A DNA stretch of 64,000 bases from Tilletia caries (GCA_032718865.1 JALUTQ010000005.1:620001-684000), one strand, 5' to 3'. Shown: positions 33,459 through 48,674, numbered from the stretch's first letter. Notes: a model not told the origin generated them from the sequence alone. Translations and numbers: made by a program.

Positions 33459-35844
33459 TCAAGGACCATGAGTTTTTGACCGTGCTGGGAATAGGTACTC
33501 CAGTTGTTGTGGCAAAGACTTGTTCTGCAGTCGCGCCGCGTTCTTGACGGTGGTCAAGCGGGATAACAGCGCAGGCGAGGTCCGTTGGTTGAGCATACGA
33601 CCGTACTTCCGCTCGAATCGATCGAAAAACGTCTGCCTCTCCGCCGGGGCAAGATGATGATCCAGGCTTTCCGTCTCGGCGCGCAGCTTGTCCATGAAAA
33701 TGGTGTGCTCTTTGGCTGTCCAGTGCTTGTGTGAGGAGCGTCGGGGCATCTCGAAGGTCCACGAACGATCGGTGTCCGCCGTTTCGTTTCCGGTGTCTGA
33801 TGCCGCTGTTTGATTCGTGTTCATGCTTACGTCGCGGTCACTGGCATTGTCATCACTGACGAGTTCGTCCCTCTCCGAGTCGTTGTCCCGACCGTCACGA
33901 TCTCTAGAACCACTTGCGGCACCAGGATCGCTTTGTTGGCCTAGCGGACGAGGTGGAAATACTGCCACCAGCTCGAAGTCGGAGTCGTCATCTTCGTCGC
34001 GCTCTTTCTTGTGTACTTCGCGTGGTCGTGGACGGTTTTCGCTGGCCACATCAGGTCCGACCGTCGACCGGCGCGTCCGCGAAGAAGACGAGTGAGGTCG
34101 TGACGAAGACGAGTGAGGTCGCGAAGAAGACGAATGGGGTCGCGACGAAGACGAACTTGGAGGAGGTGGGTTTGTGGAGCGGACGGACGATCCACTAGTA
34201 GATTGCTGTGCGACCGGTGGCATCACTGGTGTCACGACTGGTAGCACGACTGGTGGCACGACTGGTAGCGCGAGAGGTGCTTCAGCGAGCGGTAACTCTT
34301 TGTCCGATGGTGCGATGGCAGTCGAAGGTGTTGGCAACGAACCAAAGCGTGAGCGTTTGTTCATCAGGTGTCGCTCGGATTGCTGCCAGGTGCTGTTCTG
34401 TCCGGCCTGGCCTGACACAGGTAAGGCGGGAGGCTGCGAAGCGGAATGCAGTCTCAGGTTGTGGCTTTGAGCTTTTTGCTGCTTAGAACATACAAGCAAG
34501 TGAGATCAGCGCCTTTTTGAAATGTCCAGAAAGTCCTAGGTGGTGAAATCTCACCTTGGCCAGCTCTTCTGGATAGTATGCCATGGTGAAGTTTCGGCTC
34601 TGTTGGAAAAGTGGCTGGACTTGCTGCAACCATGCTTTGGCTCGCAGCAATATCTGGAGGGCCTGACCATGGCAGAAGCAGTCTGGCGTAACACACTTCG
34701 AGGATTTGACTGCCCGCATATGATCTTCGACGGAGGCGAGAGCATGTCTGACCTGATCGGGCGATTTATACATGCGGACTTGCTCCCACCAGGTTCGTAC
34801 GGCTGCGCCTTTGGACCATGGGCAGTTTGTGGATTCCGACGCTCTCCTTGGATATGGCCCGTCCTCGGCGTCTAGTGCACGTTTCTTGGATGTGACCCTG
34901 TCGGATACCAGCTCCATTTGCGTGCTGCGATCAACGGGGCCGACCGGGCTATCAGCTGCTCTTGAGGAATCAGCAGTCATCGTCGATGCTGTCTTCTGGC
35001 CTAAAGGTTCGGTATTCGATCCCGTGAATTTGACTTTGGGAGCTTTCGGTACCGAAGGTGGTAAGGAGCTCTGTGCGCCACGACTATCGCCGTGGGGCTC
35101 GGGAGCATGAGCACTCTTCGTTGCCTTCCCCTTTCCCTTCTGACCGGGTGGTTTTAGCACATCCTTGATGATGGTTGCCTCCTTGCTCTGAGCCGCCAGC
35201 ACTAGCTCTCTCCTTTGTTTCTTCGTCAGCTTCGATCCCTTGGCCTTCGCAGATTTCCTCTTCCCTTTCTTCGTGGTCGCGGGACCCTTGGCGTAAATTG
35301 GAGCGTTGGGTGGGAGCGCGGACCATGCCGAGGGAGCGATGCGACAAAACTTGCCCTTCTGGTTTGCACGATAGTAGAGGGAAATGTCCTCAACGCATGT
35401 AGGGGGGCCGTAGATATTGACGACTTCGGCGATCGTGAGCTCGTACGATTGCCTACCGAGGATATGCCAGCCTTTTTTCTCGCAATTGAGTTGAACGGTA
35501 AGCGACTTGGATGACTTGGAGGTGGAAGCTGCGGGAGGCGGTCGAGCTTCAGGCTGCTTGCTGGGACCTGCCACTTGCTGAGGATCGAGACGCGGCCGAG
35601 TATCCGCCTCTCGATCGGCGGAGACCTGGGCCTCGTGCCGAGCATTTGATCGCGTTTGGATGCCAGAGCGGAGGGTAGGAGCAGGAGGATGGTGGGACGT
35701 CTTGGCCGCGCCAGGTCCTGGTCGCTGGCCGCTGCCGCTGCCGCTGCCGCTGCCACCCCCGCTGCCGCTGCCGCTGCCACCCCCGCTGCCTCCGTTGCTG
35801 CTACTGCCGCGGGAGATCGGATGCGGGCGCGCAGAGGCTGACAT
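33459..35844 (-). CDS. Low-complexity protein with possible SANT/Myb-like C-terminus
   Basis: Two exons, 35844-34555 and 34478-33459, give 2310 nt (769 residues), joined as EELAK-QKAQSHNL. The N-terminus has a Gly/Ser repeat (residues about 15-40). A conserved-looking block follows (CEKKGWHILGRQSYELTIAE, VVNIYGPPTCVEDISLYYRA), then a Lys-rich stretch (TTKKGKRKSAKAKGSKLTKK) that looks like a nuclear localisation signal. A helical region carries CVTPDCFCHGQALQILL. The second exon has four RPHSSSS-type repeats and an acidic region. It ends in KHWTAKEHTIFMDKL...FDRFERKYGRML, which has the W-spacing and helical look of a SANT/Myb module. A nuclear, chromatin or transcription role is inferred. I do not recognise a named family. 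Confidence 0.75.
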
Positions 35845-36231
35845 CTCCGTCGGGGTGCGCTGCGTGTTGCGTGTTGCGTGTTGCGTGTTGCCTTGAGTCG
35901 GGGGTCGCGTTCGGTTGGAACTTGGAAGGCGGCTCTGCGCTGTGCGTCAAAAAGTGCGAAGGTGGTGGTGATACGCCGGGAGATCGGGCCGGAAAGTGCC
36001 GACGCTCACCGCCCCGACAGCCAAGCGCACAGGCGGCGACGGAAAGGACGACCTCCCGCTCGAAGGAGAGAACCAACACAGCATTTACTGACGGACTGAC
36101 TGAGCACCTCACCCGCTGCGCACTCACCCGCCCGCTCACCCGCTCAGCTGAACAGCAGTGCCCGCCTCGCCGCACCCTTCTCTCGCACATCTCCCCGCAC
36201 GCAGCACACAAGAAGCACCGTGTAGCCCAGC
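35845..36231. promoter_or_regulatory. Shared upstream region of the SANT-like gene and VPS1
   Basis: 387 bp between divergent starts. A 7-bp tandem repeat (TGCGTGT, about four copies) lies at 35861-35890 just upstream of the minus-strand start. No clear TATA box. Confidence 0.45.
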
Positions 36232-39304
<3,073 letters not shown>

Positions 39305-39611
39305 GGTGCGGAAAGCGAATGCCCATCGTTCTCTCTTGCAAAAAGACCGCGGATTCAGTACAGCGGGCGAAGCAGTCTCGTCTTCACCTCCACCCCTCCA
39401 TGTCCTTCTCCACAGCTGTAAAAAATACCTCCCCATCCATCCCCTTTCCAATCCGACTGCCTTCGTTATCTTCCTGGCCTTTGGTCCCTGTGCTCGTCTG
39501 CTCGTCCCCGTTTGGCATTTCTTTTGCCCGCGAAAATCGAAATGGCTCCAAAGCGAAAGTTCCGAGCAGCCTTCGGAACTTCCCAAACTTTTTCTGGGCA
39601 TCCATGCATCC
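39305..39611. other. Short intergenic region after VPS1
   Basis: 307 bp. It holds the VPS1 3' UTR and the promoter of the next gene. A plus-strand frame bridges VPS1 exon 13 and the next gene by chance, and no evidence supports a fusion. Confidence 0.5.
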
Positions 39612-41244
39612 ATGACCCAAGCTCCTTCCACATCCACAGGACAAGCATCTAGTATCGCAATGTCCGCAGCAGCTGAAAGTAGCGGAACCAAGAGAAGGAC
39701 CTCGGCAAGGCTGGGGCCGCAAGCTCCGTCGACACCGGGCCGAGTCGTAGCAGTCACACGGGGGAACGGAGCGCGGCGATCAACGCGCGAATCTGACAAG
39801 GACGATGATGATGTAGAATCCGAAGAATCAGAGATCGACCTCTCTCCACTCCCTGCGGAAAGGAGGGCCAGCCTGGTGGCCCGCCTCTCAGCCTCTCCCA
39901 TCAAGTCGAGAGGCGGTGACGATAGGCGAATGGACGAAGTCATGCCTGTGCTTGAATCCGACGATGAGCCGGAGCGGGACGTGCCTACGATAAAGGGTAC
40001 GGATGGAGAAGACTCTGACTCTGACGACGATGACGGCGCGCCTGTCGAGGAGAGCATGACTCAGGCGCGGTCGAAGGTGTTTGCAGCCCGGGAAAAGGTC
40101 GCTGATGCACGCAAGCAGTAAGTGCCCGGGAACAAGTCTTGCTCTCGTTCGGGGGCGCGATGTACGATGCTGACGCCTGTTCCACTGTTTGTCGTCTTTA
40201 GGGAAACTTTGAAGCGGAAGCATGCTGCCGAAGTTCAAGCGCAACGTCGGGCTGCCAATCCTGCAGCTCCAGCACGGGCTAACGCGGAAGCGGCGACGAA
40301 TGGGACTCGTGATGAATCCACTGCGGATGCGGATGAAGATGATTCAGAGGATGGGGCGGATGGAGTAGAAGAGGACTTAGTTACAGTTCCACCGACGGTG
40401 AAGGGCAACGGCGCCCAAATATTGTCGACAACCATTCAAGACGACAATCCGGCGCCCGCCAAAAAAGGTCGTCTTGATCCAGCTCTCTTCGCCGAAGCGT
40501 TTGGAAAGACAGCAAAAGCTGGGCGGGGGTCGAGTTCAAGCTCGTCCCAGTCAGGAGCATCTCGGTTGACACGCTTGGGCGCCTCTCAGCTCAAGCGTCC
40601 TACGCGATCGTCGGCATCGAAGCAAGGCGGGTTGGTGAAAGGCCGGGACTGCTTACCGATGAAGAGGCTCGATGACGGCCGGACTGTGGTGCGATCGCTC
40701 CAACAGAAGGCGAAGCGACCTAGTATCTCTCGCTCCGACGAGCCTGACGAGGACGCCGAGACTCTAGAGACGCCCGATACGAATCTAGCAGGACCGAATG
40801 CCAAAGCTCGTGCTTTCACCAAGAAGAGACTCGGACTTCGGGCGGCCGATATCGCTTTGGCATCGGGAGCAGCGGGGTCGAAGGACAAGAAGAAGGAAAA
40901 GAAGACCAAACCGGAGCGGACGGAGGACGACCCTCTTGGACTGGAGGATCCGCTCTTCATGAACCTGGACAGCAAGAAGAATAAACGGGAGTCGACACTG
41001 ACGGGACGGCGTCCGCGCGGAGCAGAACGGGGCGCTTCTGGATCCGCTTCGGCGTCAAGGTCTGGCCCACGAGGAGAAGGTGGCCGACAGCCAGGTGAGT
41101 TTTCTTATAATCTAGATTCGGCTTCTGCCTGTTCAGATCATAATAACTGAACATCACGTCTGTTCACTTTGCATCTTTACAGCGAAGGCGACTGCCTTCG
41201 GAGGACGTGGAGCCGCACCTGCCATACTGTTCCGACGCTCGTGA
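39612..41244 (+). CDS. Highly charged, probably nuclear protein of unknown function
   Basis: Exons 39612-40117, 40202-41094 and 41183-41244 give 1461 nt (486 residues). It alternates acidic stretches (SDKDDDDVESEESEIDL, EDSDSDDDDGAP) with basic ones (KDKKKEKKTKPER). A helix, ARSKVFAAREKVADARKQ, continues across the first intron into ETLKRKHAAEVQAQRRA. The C-terminus, restored by the second intron, is AKATAFGGRGAAPAILFRRS, short and well ordered, which suggests a conserved terminal motif. The composition resembles nucleolar or chromatin proteins, but I recognise no family. An internal Met at 39660 (MSAAAESSG) is an equally good start. Confidence 0.75.
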
Positions 41245-41731
41245 TACCTCTTCTCCGAGAACGACTTCCAATCATCTCCGAACCAGTTCCACCATCGGGC
41301 GTCGATGTACGTGTACACGGCCTGGTAATAATCACTCGACACATCTCGCTCACCTTTACAGATAGGCACACATTTTCCCTGAAGCGCATGTACCCCTGCT
41401 CCTACTGGAGCCTCTACGAGTACCCAATCCGAGATCCGCTTCCTTGACCTTCTCTTTACGTTTACACGTTGCTGTTGACGTGTCTGCGTGTCGAGCTCTT
41501 GTCGTGCGAAGATTCAGAAGGTGACGGAATTGGCTGAGCCGCTGAGGATGATCTCGCCGTCGTCAGTCAGTGCATACATGCGCAGGACTACGACGCTTCC
41601 ATAGCTACTGCTGAAGGAACCCAGCGACGCGAACGTCAGAAGCGCGCACATTCTTTGGCCTGCGGCTTGCGTCCTTCCGTATCACACGCCTGCGCCATCC
41701 AGCGAGCTCGTTTCCGGAGGCAGCATTCGTC
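41245..41731. other. Intergenic region and SPF1 5' leader
   Basis: 487 bp with only chance frames. Transcription of SPF1 must begin here, because its first exon carries only AT of the start codon. Confidence 0.5.
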
Positions 41732-44700
41732 ATGTGAGTGTGTTGTGCTGGGCGGAGCGTGTGCAAGGTCGTCAGGAAGCTCACCGCTCTTTCGCAATCG
41801 CAGGGGAAAGCCAATCGCCGTCGAGAGCGACGAGATCAAGTGGCTCACGCTGCACCGACCTATCCCCTTCGAATTCCGTCTGTACGCGTTCCCCTTCCTC
41901 GCCCTGTACCCGGTCTGGGCATATGCCTACTTCGTCAAATACGACACTTGGGTCAAGTCGGAGGAATGGACATTCGTCTTTTCCATCCTGCTCGTTACGG
42001 GCCATGCACTCAGCTTCCTCGTCACAATGTGGAGCGTTTCCGCCAAGGCGCTCCTCACGTCCGTGAACGTGAGTACTTTTGGGGAGCATACATGCTGCAG
42101 TCTTTGCTCTACCAGTTTCTGGTTTGCTGACCCTGTGCATGTATACGCGTACACCAGGCCAAAGGCATCGAAGATGGCGAGCTGGCGCGTATCATTCCGC
42201 ATTCCCACAAAGGTGACGGAGAGATGGTTCCCATCAAGCGGACAAGGAGTGAAGGGAGTGGCGAGGTCGAGATCTCCTTCACCTACCAGGCGGACAAGTA
42301 CATCTATGCGCTGCCCGACCCTTCAGCTCCTGTCACCGGTGTGACCAAGTCACCTCTCATCAAGGTCCCTACCTTCCGACGCCTGCCGTACCCCGCCGAC
42401 TCTCAACCCCCTCTCGAAGTATTCAAGCGCAGCCGCGGTCTCGATTCGGACCGTGCTGTGTCTACCGCTTTGGGAATCTACGGACTCAACACCTTCGACA
42501 TTCCAAGGCCAAAGTTCATGGACCTCTTCATCGAGCATGCCGTTGCGCCTTTCTTCGTCTTCCAGGTATTCTGTGTTGGACTTTGGATGTTGGACGAGTA
42601 CTGGTACTACTCGCTCTTCACGCTGTTCATGCTTATCGTGTTCGAGTGCACTGTCGTGTTCCAGGTGAGCCCACGCGTTGGCTTCAAGACCTTGCAGCAT
42701 GTTGTGCTGATCGAATAATCTTCTTTGCAGCGCATTCGAACATTGAACGAGTTCCGAACAATGTCGATCCAGCCGTTCCAGATCTACGCGTACCGAGCTC
42801 TCCAGTGGGTTCAGATCTCCACTGCGGATCTTATCCCGGGCGACATTGTTTCCATCACACGGTCCAAGGAGGACTCTGCCACGCCGTGCGACCTTCTACT
42901 TCTGTCAGGATCTGCCATTGTCAACGAAGCCATGCTCTCCGGAGAGAGTACACCTCTTTTGAAAGAAAGCATTGAGCTCCGCGAGGATAAGGACCGCCTG
43001 GACGTATCAGGAACAGATCGGAACAACGTTGTTTTCGGAGGAACGAAAGTGCTCCAGAACAATGCACCTACTGAGACGTACCCGCTCAAGACTCCAGACG
43101 GGGGCGCGGCTGGTCTTGTCCTTCGGACTGGATTCGGCACAACTCAAGGACAACTCATCCGCTTGATGGTCTTCACCAACGAGAACCGCGTCACGGCCAA
43201 CAACTACGAATCTTTCTTCTTCATCGCTTTCCTGCTCTTCTTCGCCATCATCGCCAGCGCCTACGTTTGGATCAAGGGAAACGAGATGGAGCGACCGAAG
43301 GGCAAGCTTCTCCTCGACTGTGTCCTTATCATCACCTCCGTCGTTCCACCGGAATTGCCGATGGAGCTCTCTATGGCTGTCAACGCATCGCTCTTGGCCT
43401 TGTCGAAGTATGCGGTCTTCTGCACAGAGCCTTTCCGAATTCCCTTCGCAGGTCGCGTCGACATCTGTTGCTTCGACAAGACTGGTACAATCACCGGAGA
43501 GGACCTTGTCGTGCAAGGCGTTGCTCTTGCGCGCGCAAAGGGACCCGAAGACCTCAAGCTGCTTCCAGATACTAGCAAGGAGACGACTCTGACCTTGGCG
43601 GCGGCGCATGCTCTTGTGCTTCTTGAAGACGGCCTCGTCGGTGACCCGATGGAGAAGACGACCCTGAACGCCCTGGACTGGAAATTGAGTGCCGGCGACC
43701 TTCTCGCCCCGTCCAATCCTCGCGAAGCCAAGCACAAAGCTCAGATCAGCATCAAGCGCCGCTTTCAATTCTCGTCTGCTCTGAAGCGTATGTCAACACT
43801 TTCCTACGTTGTCGACGGCGGCTCGCGGCGCTTGTTTGCGGCTGTCAAGGGCGCCCCTGAGACGCTCAAGACGATGTATGCCTCAGTGCCTGCCGACTAC
43901 GACGAGACCTACAAGCGCTTCACACGACGGGGCAGCCGAGTCTTGGCCCTTGGGTACAAATTTGTCGAGAGCACCAACGGCGATCTCGTCACTAGCATGA
44001 CTCGGGAGCAAGTCGAAAGCGGCCTTCAGTTCGCCGGCTTTTTAGTCTTCCACTGCCCTCTCAAGCCCGATGCGATCGAGTCTTTGAAGCAGCTCAGCGA
44101 CTCGTCGCATCGTCTTGTTATGATCACAGGTGACAATCCGCTCACCGCGGTCCATGTTGCGTCTGAAGTTGAGATCGTCGACCGGGACACCCTGATTCTC
44201 GACCTTCGCGAAGGTGCTACCAGCGACAAGGATCTCTGCTGGCGGAACGTTGAGGAGACAACCATCATCCCGGTCAACCCTGCGGAGCCCATTGATACGA
44301 GCCTGTTCGACAAGTACGACATCTGCATGACTGGCGCAGCTCTCAAGCAATATGAAACTCAACCGGAGGCATGGAAACATCTTGTCCAGAACACCTGGGT
44401 GTACGCACGAGTATCGCCCAGCCAGAAGGAGTTCATCTTGAACTCGCTCAAGTCGCTCGGTTACATCACGCTCATGGCGGGAGACGGTACCAATGACGTC
44501 GGCGCGCTCAAGGCGGCCAACATCGGTATCGCGCTGCTCGACGGTACTCCGGAAGATCTGAAGAAGATCGCCGAGCATCAGCGCAACGAACGTCAGAAGA
44601 AGGTATACGAGTCTCAACTCTCCTTGTGCGCCCGTTTCGGATCACCACCACCACCTGTGCCGCCAATCCTCAAGGAACTCTATCCCGACCTGGAGAAGGC

Positions 44701-45958
44701 ACGGGAGGAGGCCGTGTCCAAGATGCAGGTCGACAAGCGGGCCAACCCCACAGCGCGCCTTGATATTGCGAGCATCACCTCGCAAATGGAGAACCTTGAC
44801 GAGGATGGCCCACCACAGATCAAGTTGGGTGACGCCAGTGTTGCTGCGCCTTTTACCAGCAAGCTCAGCTCGGTCGGACAGGTGAACCAGGTCCTGAGAC
44901 AGGGCCGCTCCACGCTCGTGTCCTTGATTCAAATGCACAAGATCCTGGCGTTGGTGAGTTTCTTTCTGGGTTGGAAGAAGGTCTTTTCGCCACACTTCTC
45001 ACAATTACTCTTTTTGAACCCTGTCCTCGACTTCAGAACTGTCTCATCTCGGCGCATTCGCTTTCCGTTCTTTACCTGGCCGGCATCAAGGTAAGTTGGT
45101 CCAGTTGGAGCCTGTATGTTTCGTTGCATGCTTCTGATACGACCTCGCTTTATGATGGAACCGAATTCAGTTTGGCGACTATCAGTACACCATTGCGGGC
45201 ATGATGTCCTCGGTCTGCTTCCTTTGCATCAGTCGTGCCGAGGTCAAGCCGCTCACGAAGGAACGGCCACCACACCGCGTGTTGAGTCTGTACATGTTCA
45301 GCAGTGTCTTGCTGCAGTCCGCTCTACACCTGGTCGCCATGCTCTACATCTGCGATCTTGCGTCCAAGCACGTAATGCCATCGACGGAGAAGATTGACCT
45401 GGAGGCCAAGTTCTCGCCCAGCTTGATGAACACTGCCGTCTACCTGTTGAGTTTGTCCCAGCAAGTGTCGACCTTTGCCGTCAACTTTGTGAGTCTCAAT
45501 TACCTACGTAGCGTCCAGGCCCCGGGAGCTGACTCAATTTTCCCTCGCTTTGCAACCCAAAGATCGGACGACCGTGGAGAGAGTCTCTTTTCGAGAACAA
45601 GTACATGTACTACGGTCTGGCTGGTGCTGGTGGTGTCGCTTTTGCGTGAGTGGCCAGACGGACTCCCATTCTTCAGTGACCCTCAACTCACCGTCCATCT
45701 TCGCTTTACAGCTCGGCTCTCGACCTCTTCCCCGAACTGAACGCATGGCTCCAGGTTGTGCCCATGGAGTGGGACTTCCGCTTGCGACTGGTCTCGGTCA
45801 TGTTCGGCGATCTGGCGGGCTGCTGGCTCATCGAGACTGTCTCCAAAGCTCTCTTCCGCGATGGTCGTGCGGGACCGATCGTCACCCGTGGCTCGGAACG
45901 TCGGGAAGCACGCAGAAAAGCGGAGGCAACAGCTGTGGCGGAGAAGGCGCAGGGCTGA
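41732..45958 (+). CDS. SPF1: P5A-type ATPase of the ER (Spf1/ATP13A1)
   Basis: It is an ER transmembrane-helix dislocase of the P-type ATPase superfamily. Eight exons (41732-41733, 41804-42068, 42158-42664, 42731-44953, 45037-45090, 45171-45488, 45563-45645, 45712-45958) give 3699 nt (1232 residues), the usual family size. The start codon is split: AT at 41732-41733, a 70-bp intron, then G, giving MGKPIAVESDEIKWLTLHRP, which begins just where homologues begin. Features: N-terminal membrane segments (FPFLALYPVWAYAYF), the P5A-specific PPELPMELSMAVN (464 onward), phosphorylation motif DKTGT (D507), TGDNPLTA, hinge MAGDGTNDVGALKAANIG (840 onward), and six C-terminal membrane segments. The TGES-like actuator loop reads LSGESTPL. 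Confidence 0.96.
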
Positions 45959-46649
45959 TGGAATGAAGGTTGCAATTGCAATTGCTAGACCACGCATGTA
46001 GAGAGAGTATACATAATTGAACAAAAGACCCGTGCTCGCCCTTCTCTCAGGATTTTCAGTGTGTGTCAGTGTGTGTTTGGTTGCTCATGCCTGTGAGGCA
46101 ATCACTTTCATGTTGATGAGATCATCAGTGAGAAGGGCTTGCTGGCGGGGGAGGGGTGAAAAGGTAGTGAAGGGGAAAAAAAAAGGTGAGGAAGCAGAGG
46201 ATGTCAGTGACCCACAGGGGACCCAGTCGCAATCGTGCAATGCCTCCCCGGAACTCCTGTGGCTGGAGAAGGAGATCGGACAGCTTTATGGACGGAGCGC
46301 CCGGAATGCAGGGACAATTGCAGAAAGAAATGCGAAGAAAGGAAAGGGATGATTGGGGTGAGGAAGAGGAACGAAAAAGTGAAGTGGGGTTCGCTTTTTA
46401 TAGGTGTGGGAATTCAGCCTTGCAAAGTGAGTCGTTGCGCAACGATTCAGGTGACAGAAGGAAGTACACGAAGAGGACACGGCTCTGGAATTGCATCGGA
46501 AAGAACAACAGCGAGGCCGTAGTTTGGGATCGTGTCAGGGTCGGGAGTGGTAACGAAGGGAGTAGTATGCATCGTTCGCGAAAGTGCGGTAGTAAGTGAG
46601 GACGTCGGGAACGTTTGGATCGGGAGTCATCTTATCGCATGAGGCCCTT
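45959..46649. other. Convergent intergenic region between SPF1 and GLC8
   Basis: 691 bp, purine-rich on the plus strand, with no supported gene. A 14-bp palindrome (GCAATTGCAATTGC, about 45970-45983) lies just after the SPF1 stop. 3' UTRs of both genes are expected here. Confidence 0.5.
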
Positions 46650-47919
46650 TCACGCGTTTCCATTCAAGGATGGCATGGGAGGAACGGGAGGGATGACGCG
46701 CTGAGCCCCCGGCCCGCCGGCTTGTGCCTCGCTCCCGACCGCGCCCGTTGTCGCAGCACCCTCGTCCTCCTCCTCCTCCTCCTCTTCGTCAGCCTCCTGT
46801 TCGGCAAGAGCGGCCGCGATGCGCATCGCTTCCGCTTCGTTGCCGTAATGCTGGTTCCTCTTGGCGGCAAAGGCTGCATGCTTGGCTTTGGCTGGATATG
46901 TGAAGAAGAGTTAGGAATCAGCTTTTTCCTCACCTTCCTGTGCCTTTGGGACTAGGGCTGTATGAAAGCTCGACTCACTATCTTCATCTTCATCCTCCTC
47001 TTCGACTTCGTCCCCAAGATCCTCCTGCATATCCCGTTCTGCGCGAGCGGCCTCTCGGGGATCTGCTGCGCCGGCGCGCGGCAAGCTAAAGCTCGGAGTC
47101 CGACTCGACGAGCTGTTGTTCCTCGATCGGGACAAGGTTGCTGATTCCGGACCCAAAGCCGAAGCAGAAGGGGCTGTCCCCAAGCCTCCGCCTTCGAGCT
47201 CATCCACCGCCATGTTCTCCGTCGCACTGCCGTCTAGCAGACCGAGACCGTCTTTGCCGGCACTGACGTCTTCAGCTGCGCCTTCTGCGTCATGCGTGCT
47301 CTGCGCAGATGTGGCTGATGGCCGTCGACCGAGCTGAGCATTGGCCATGGTGTTCCTGGCGGTGATCTCGGCCGAGGAGGCCGTACTTCCGCGTCGAGAG
47401 CCCGAGGTTGATCCGGACGGTGCGTCCTGGGAAGCAGGGAAGTATGAGGAGGACGAAGCGGAGGCGGACGTGCCAGGGTCGCCGCTGTCGAGGGAGAAGG
47501 CTGAGGGAAGATCGTCTGGTGCGAGGTTGGCGCTGCTGACAAAGGGCGTCTTGGGTTCGTCGATGGTCATGCGGGTCGTCTGTTCCCTCTCGTAGTCGTG
47601 CAGCGCGAGGTTTCCTTCGTCCCATTGGAGGCTGGAGTATGTGAAGAAGGGGTGTGAGACGAGCAGACCAATGGGAGTGCTATGTCGGAGGAGCTCAGGA
47701 GACATACCGGTGGTGATCTGCTTCTGACTGGGGATGAGGTACCTGGGGCGCGGTGCTGTCGGCCATGTTGACGTCGAGAGAGACCTGGCGGGAGGGAGCG
47801 TTCTTGAGGATGCCCCTGGGCCGGATCGAGGCTGCTGAGGGACGTCGTGGTCCGCCTGGGATGCCTCCGCCTGGCTCCAGGCTTCCGGGCGAGAGCATTG
47901 GCTGATCGGTTGCGGACAT
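46650..47919 (-). CDS. GLC8: Protein phosphatase 1 regulator, inhibitor-2/Glc8 family
   Basis: It binds and modulates the catalytic subunit of protein phosphatase 1. Exons 47919-47708, 47631-46979 and 46891-46650 give 1107 nt (368 residues). All three PP1 contact regions of inhibitor-2 are visible: RPRGILKN (33-40); LQWDEGNLALHDYER (72-86) running into MTIDEPKTPF, with T99 in the place of the regulatory phosphothreonine; and a C-terminal FAAKRNQHYGNEAEAMRIAA that resembles the HY-containing helix covering the PP1 active site. Between the second and third regions is a long Ser/Ala-rich insertion of about 190 residues, so the protein is larger than yeast Glc8 (229). The tail is acidic, then Pro-rich, ending PSLNGNA. 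The HYGNEAE helix is found only by removing the second intron. Confidence 0.9.
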
Positions 47920-47921
47920 TC

Positions 47922-47947
47922 CTGCTGCTGCTGCTGCTGCTGCTGCT
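47922..47947. repeat. CTG microsatellite in the GLC8 leader
   Basis: About eight and a half CTG units lie directly upstream of the GLC8 start codon at 47919, so they should be transcribed as CAG in the 5' UTR. Confidence 0.8.
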
Positions 47948-48112
47948 ATACTTGCTTGCTTGCTGTCACTGTCTCTCCTGATGCGAGCGTCGATCTCAAG
48001 CTGAAGCTGGTCGACGTCGTCCGCAAGCTCGGGCCTTGGGAGCTTCGGGAACGACTTCTCATTTAATTCTCACAGAAAGCCAGCGAAACTCCGCACGTGT
48101 AGTGAAAGTCTT

Positions 48113-48384
48113 GGAGGCAAATGTGAATGGAGGGAGGCAAATCAGGCCCTGGAGGGAGGCAAAATTGTAGGCCGCGGGTCTCTGAACTAGAATTTTGCCT
48201 CCTTTCGGAGCATTTGCCTCCGAGGCAAATAGCAGAAATGAGGCAAATTTCGGCGTTTGATGAGGAAAGCGGTAAATTTGCCTCCCCAAGAGGCAAATCT
48301 GGGACCTCCCAGGAGGCAAATTTGGTGCATATGAGCTTGGGCGACAATTTTGCCTCCAGGAGGCAAATGCTGGGAGGCAAAATT
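48113..48384. repeat. Cluster of 13 direct and inverted GAGGCAAA motifs
   Basis: Within 272 bp, GAGGCAAA occurs nine times on the plus strand (starting about 48114, 48134, 48156, 48222, 48240, 48290, 48313, 48360, 48374) and TTTGCCTC four times (about 48194, 48213, 48276, 48348). Flanks are usually G before and A/T after. Three inverted pairs form hairpins with loops of 1-5 nt, including ATTTGCCTC-C-GAGGCAAAT at 48212-48230. It lies 195-465 bp upstream of the GLC8 ATG and downstream of the WW-protein gene. It could be a dense transcription-factor site cluster or a small repetitive element. I did not see it elsewhere in the window. Confidence 0.9.
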
Positions 48385-48674
48385 CACGGTTCTCATCCCA
48401 TCGGGAGCTGGCCACCAGCGCTCACGGGGAGACCGGAGAACGTGTGAAGCATGTGAAGAAGTTATGGACATATCTGGCAGAAGGCGGCTCGTACTCGTCC
48501 TGGCGTGTATGTAACTATGTACAGAGTGAAGCAGAAGGAGGCAGCGGAACAGAAGCCGGGTGTCCGGAAGCATCGGCGGTCTTGATGTCGTAGCTGGGTG
48601 AGAGGTCGAGGCTCGAGGCTCGAGGCTCGAGCCTGTGGCGCGCGTCGGACGGGGCATGGGCATTTGCGGTCCCT

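Noticed and set aside
48063..48663. Minus-strand frames of 105-158 codons through the GAGGCAAA cluster
   Set aside because: Their peptides merely translate the repeat in three frames and have no start context or splice support.
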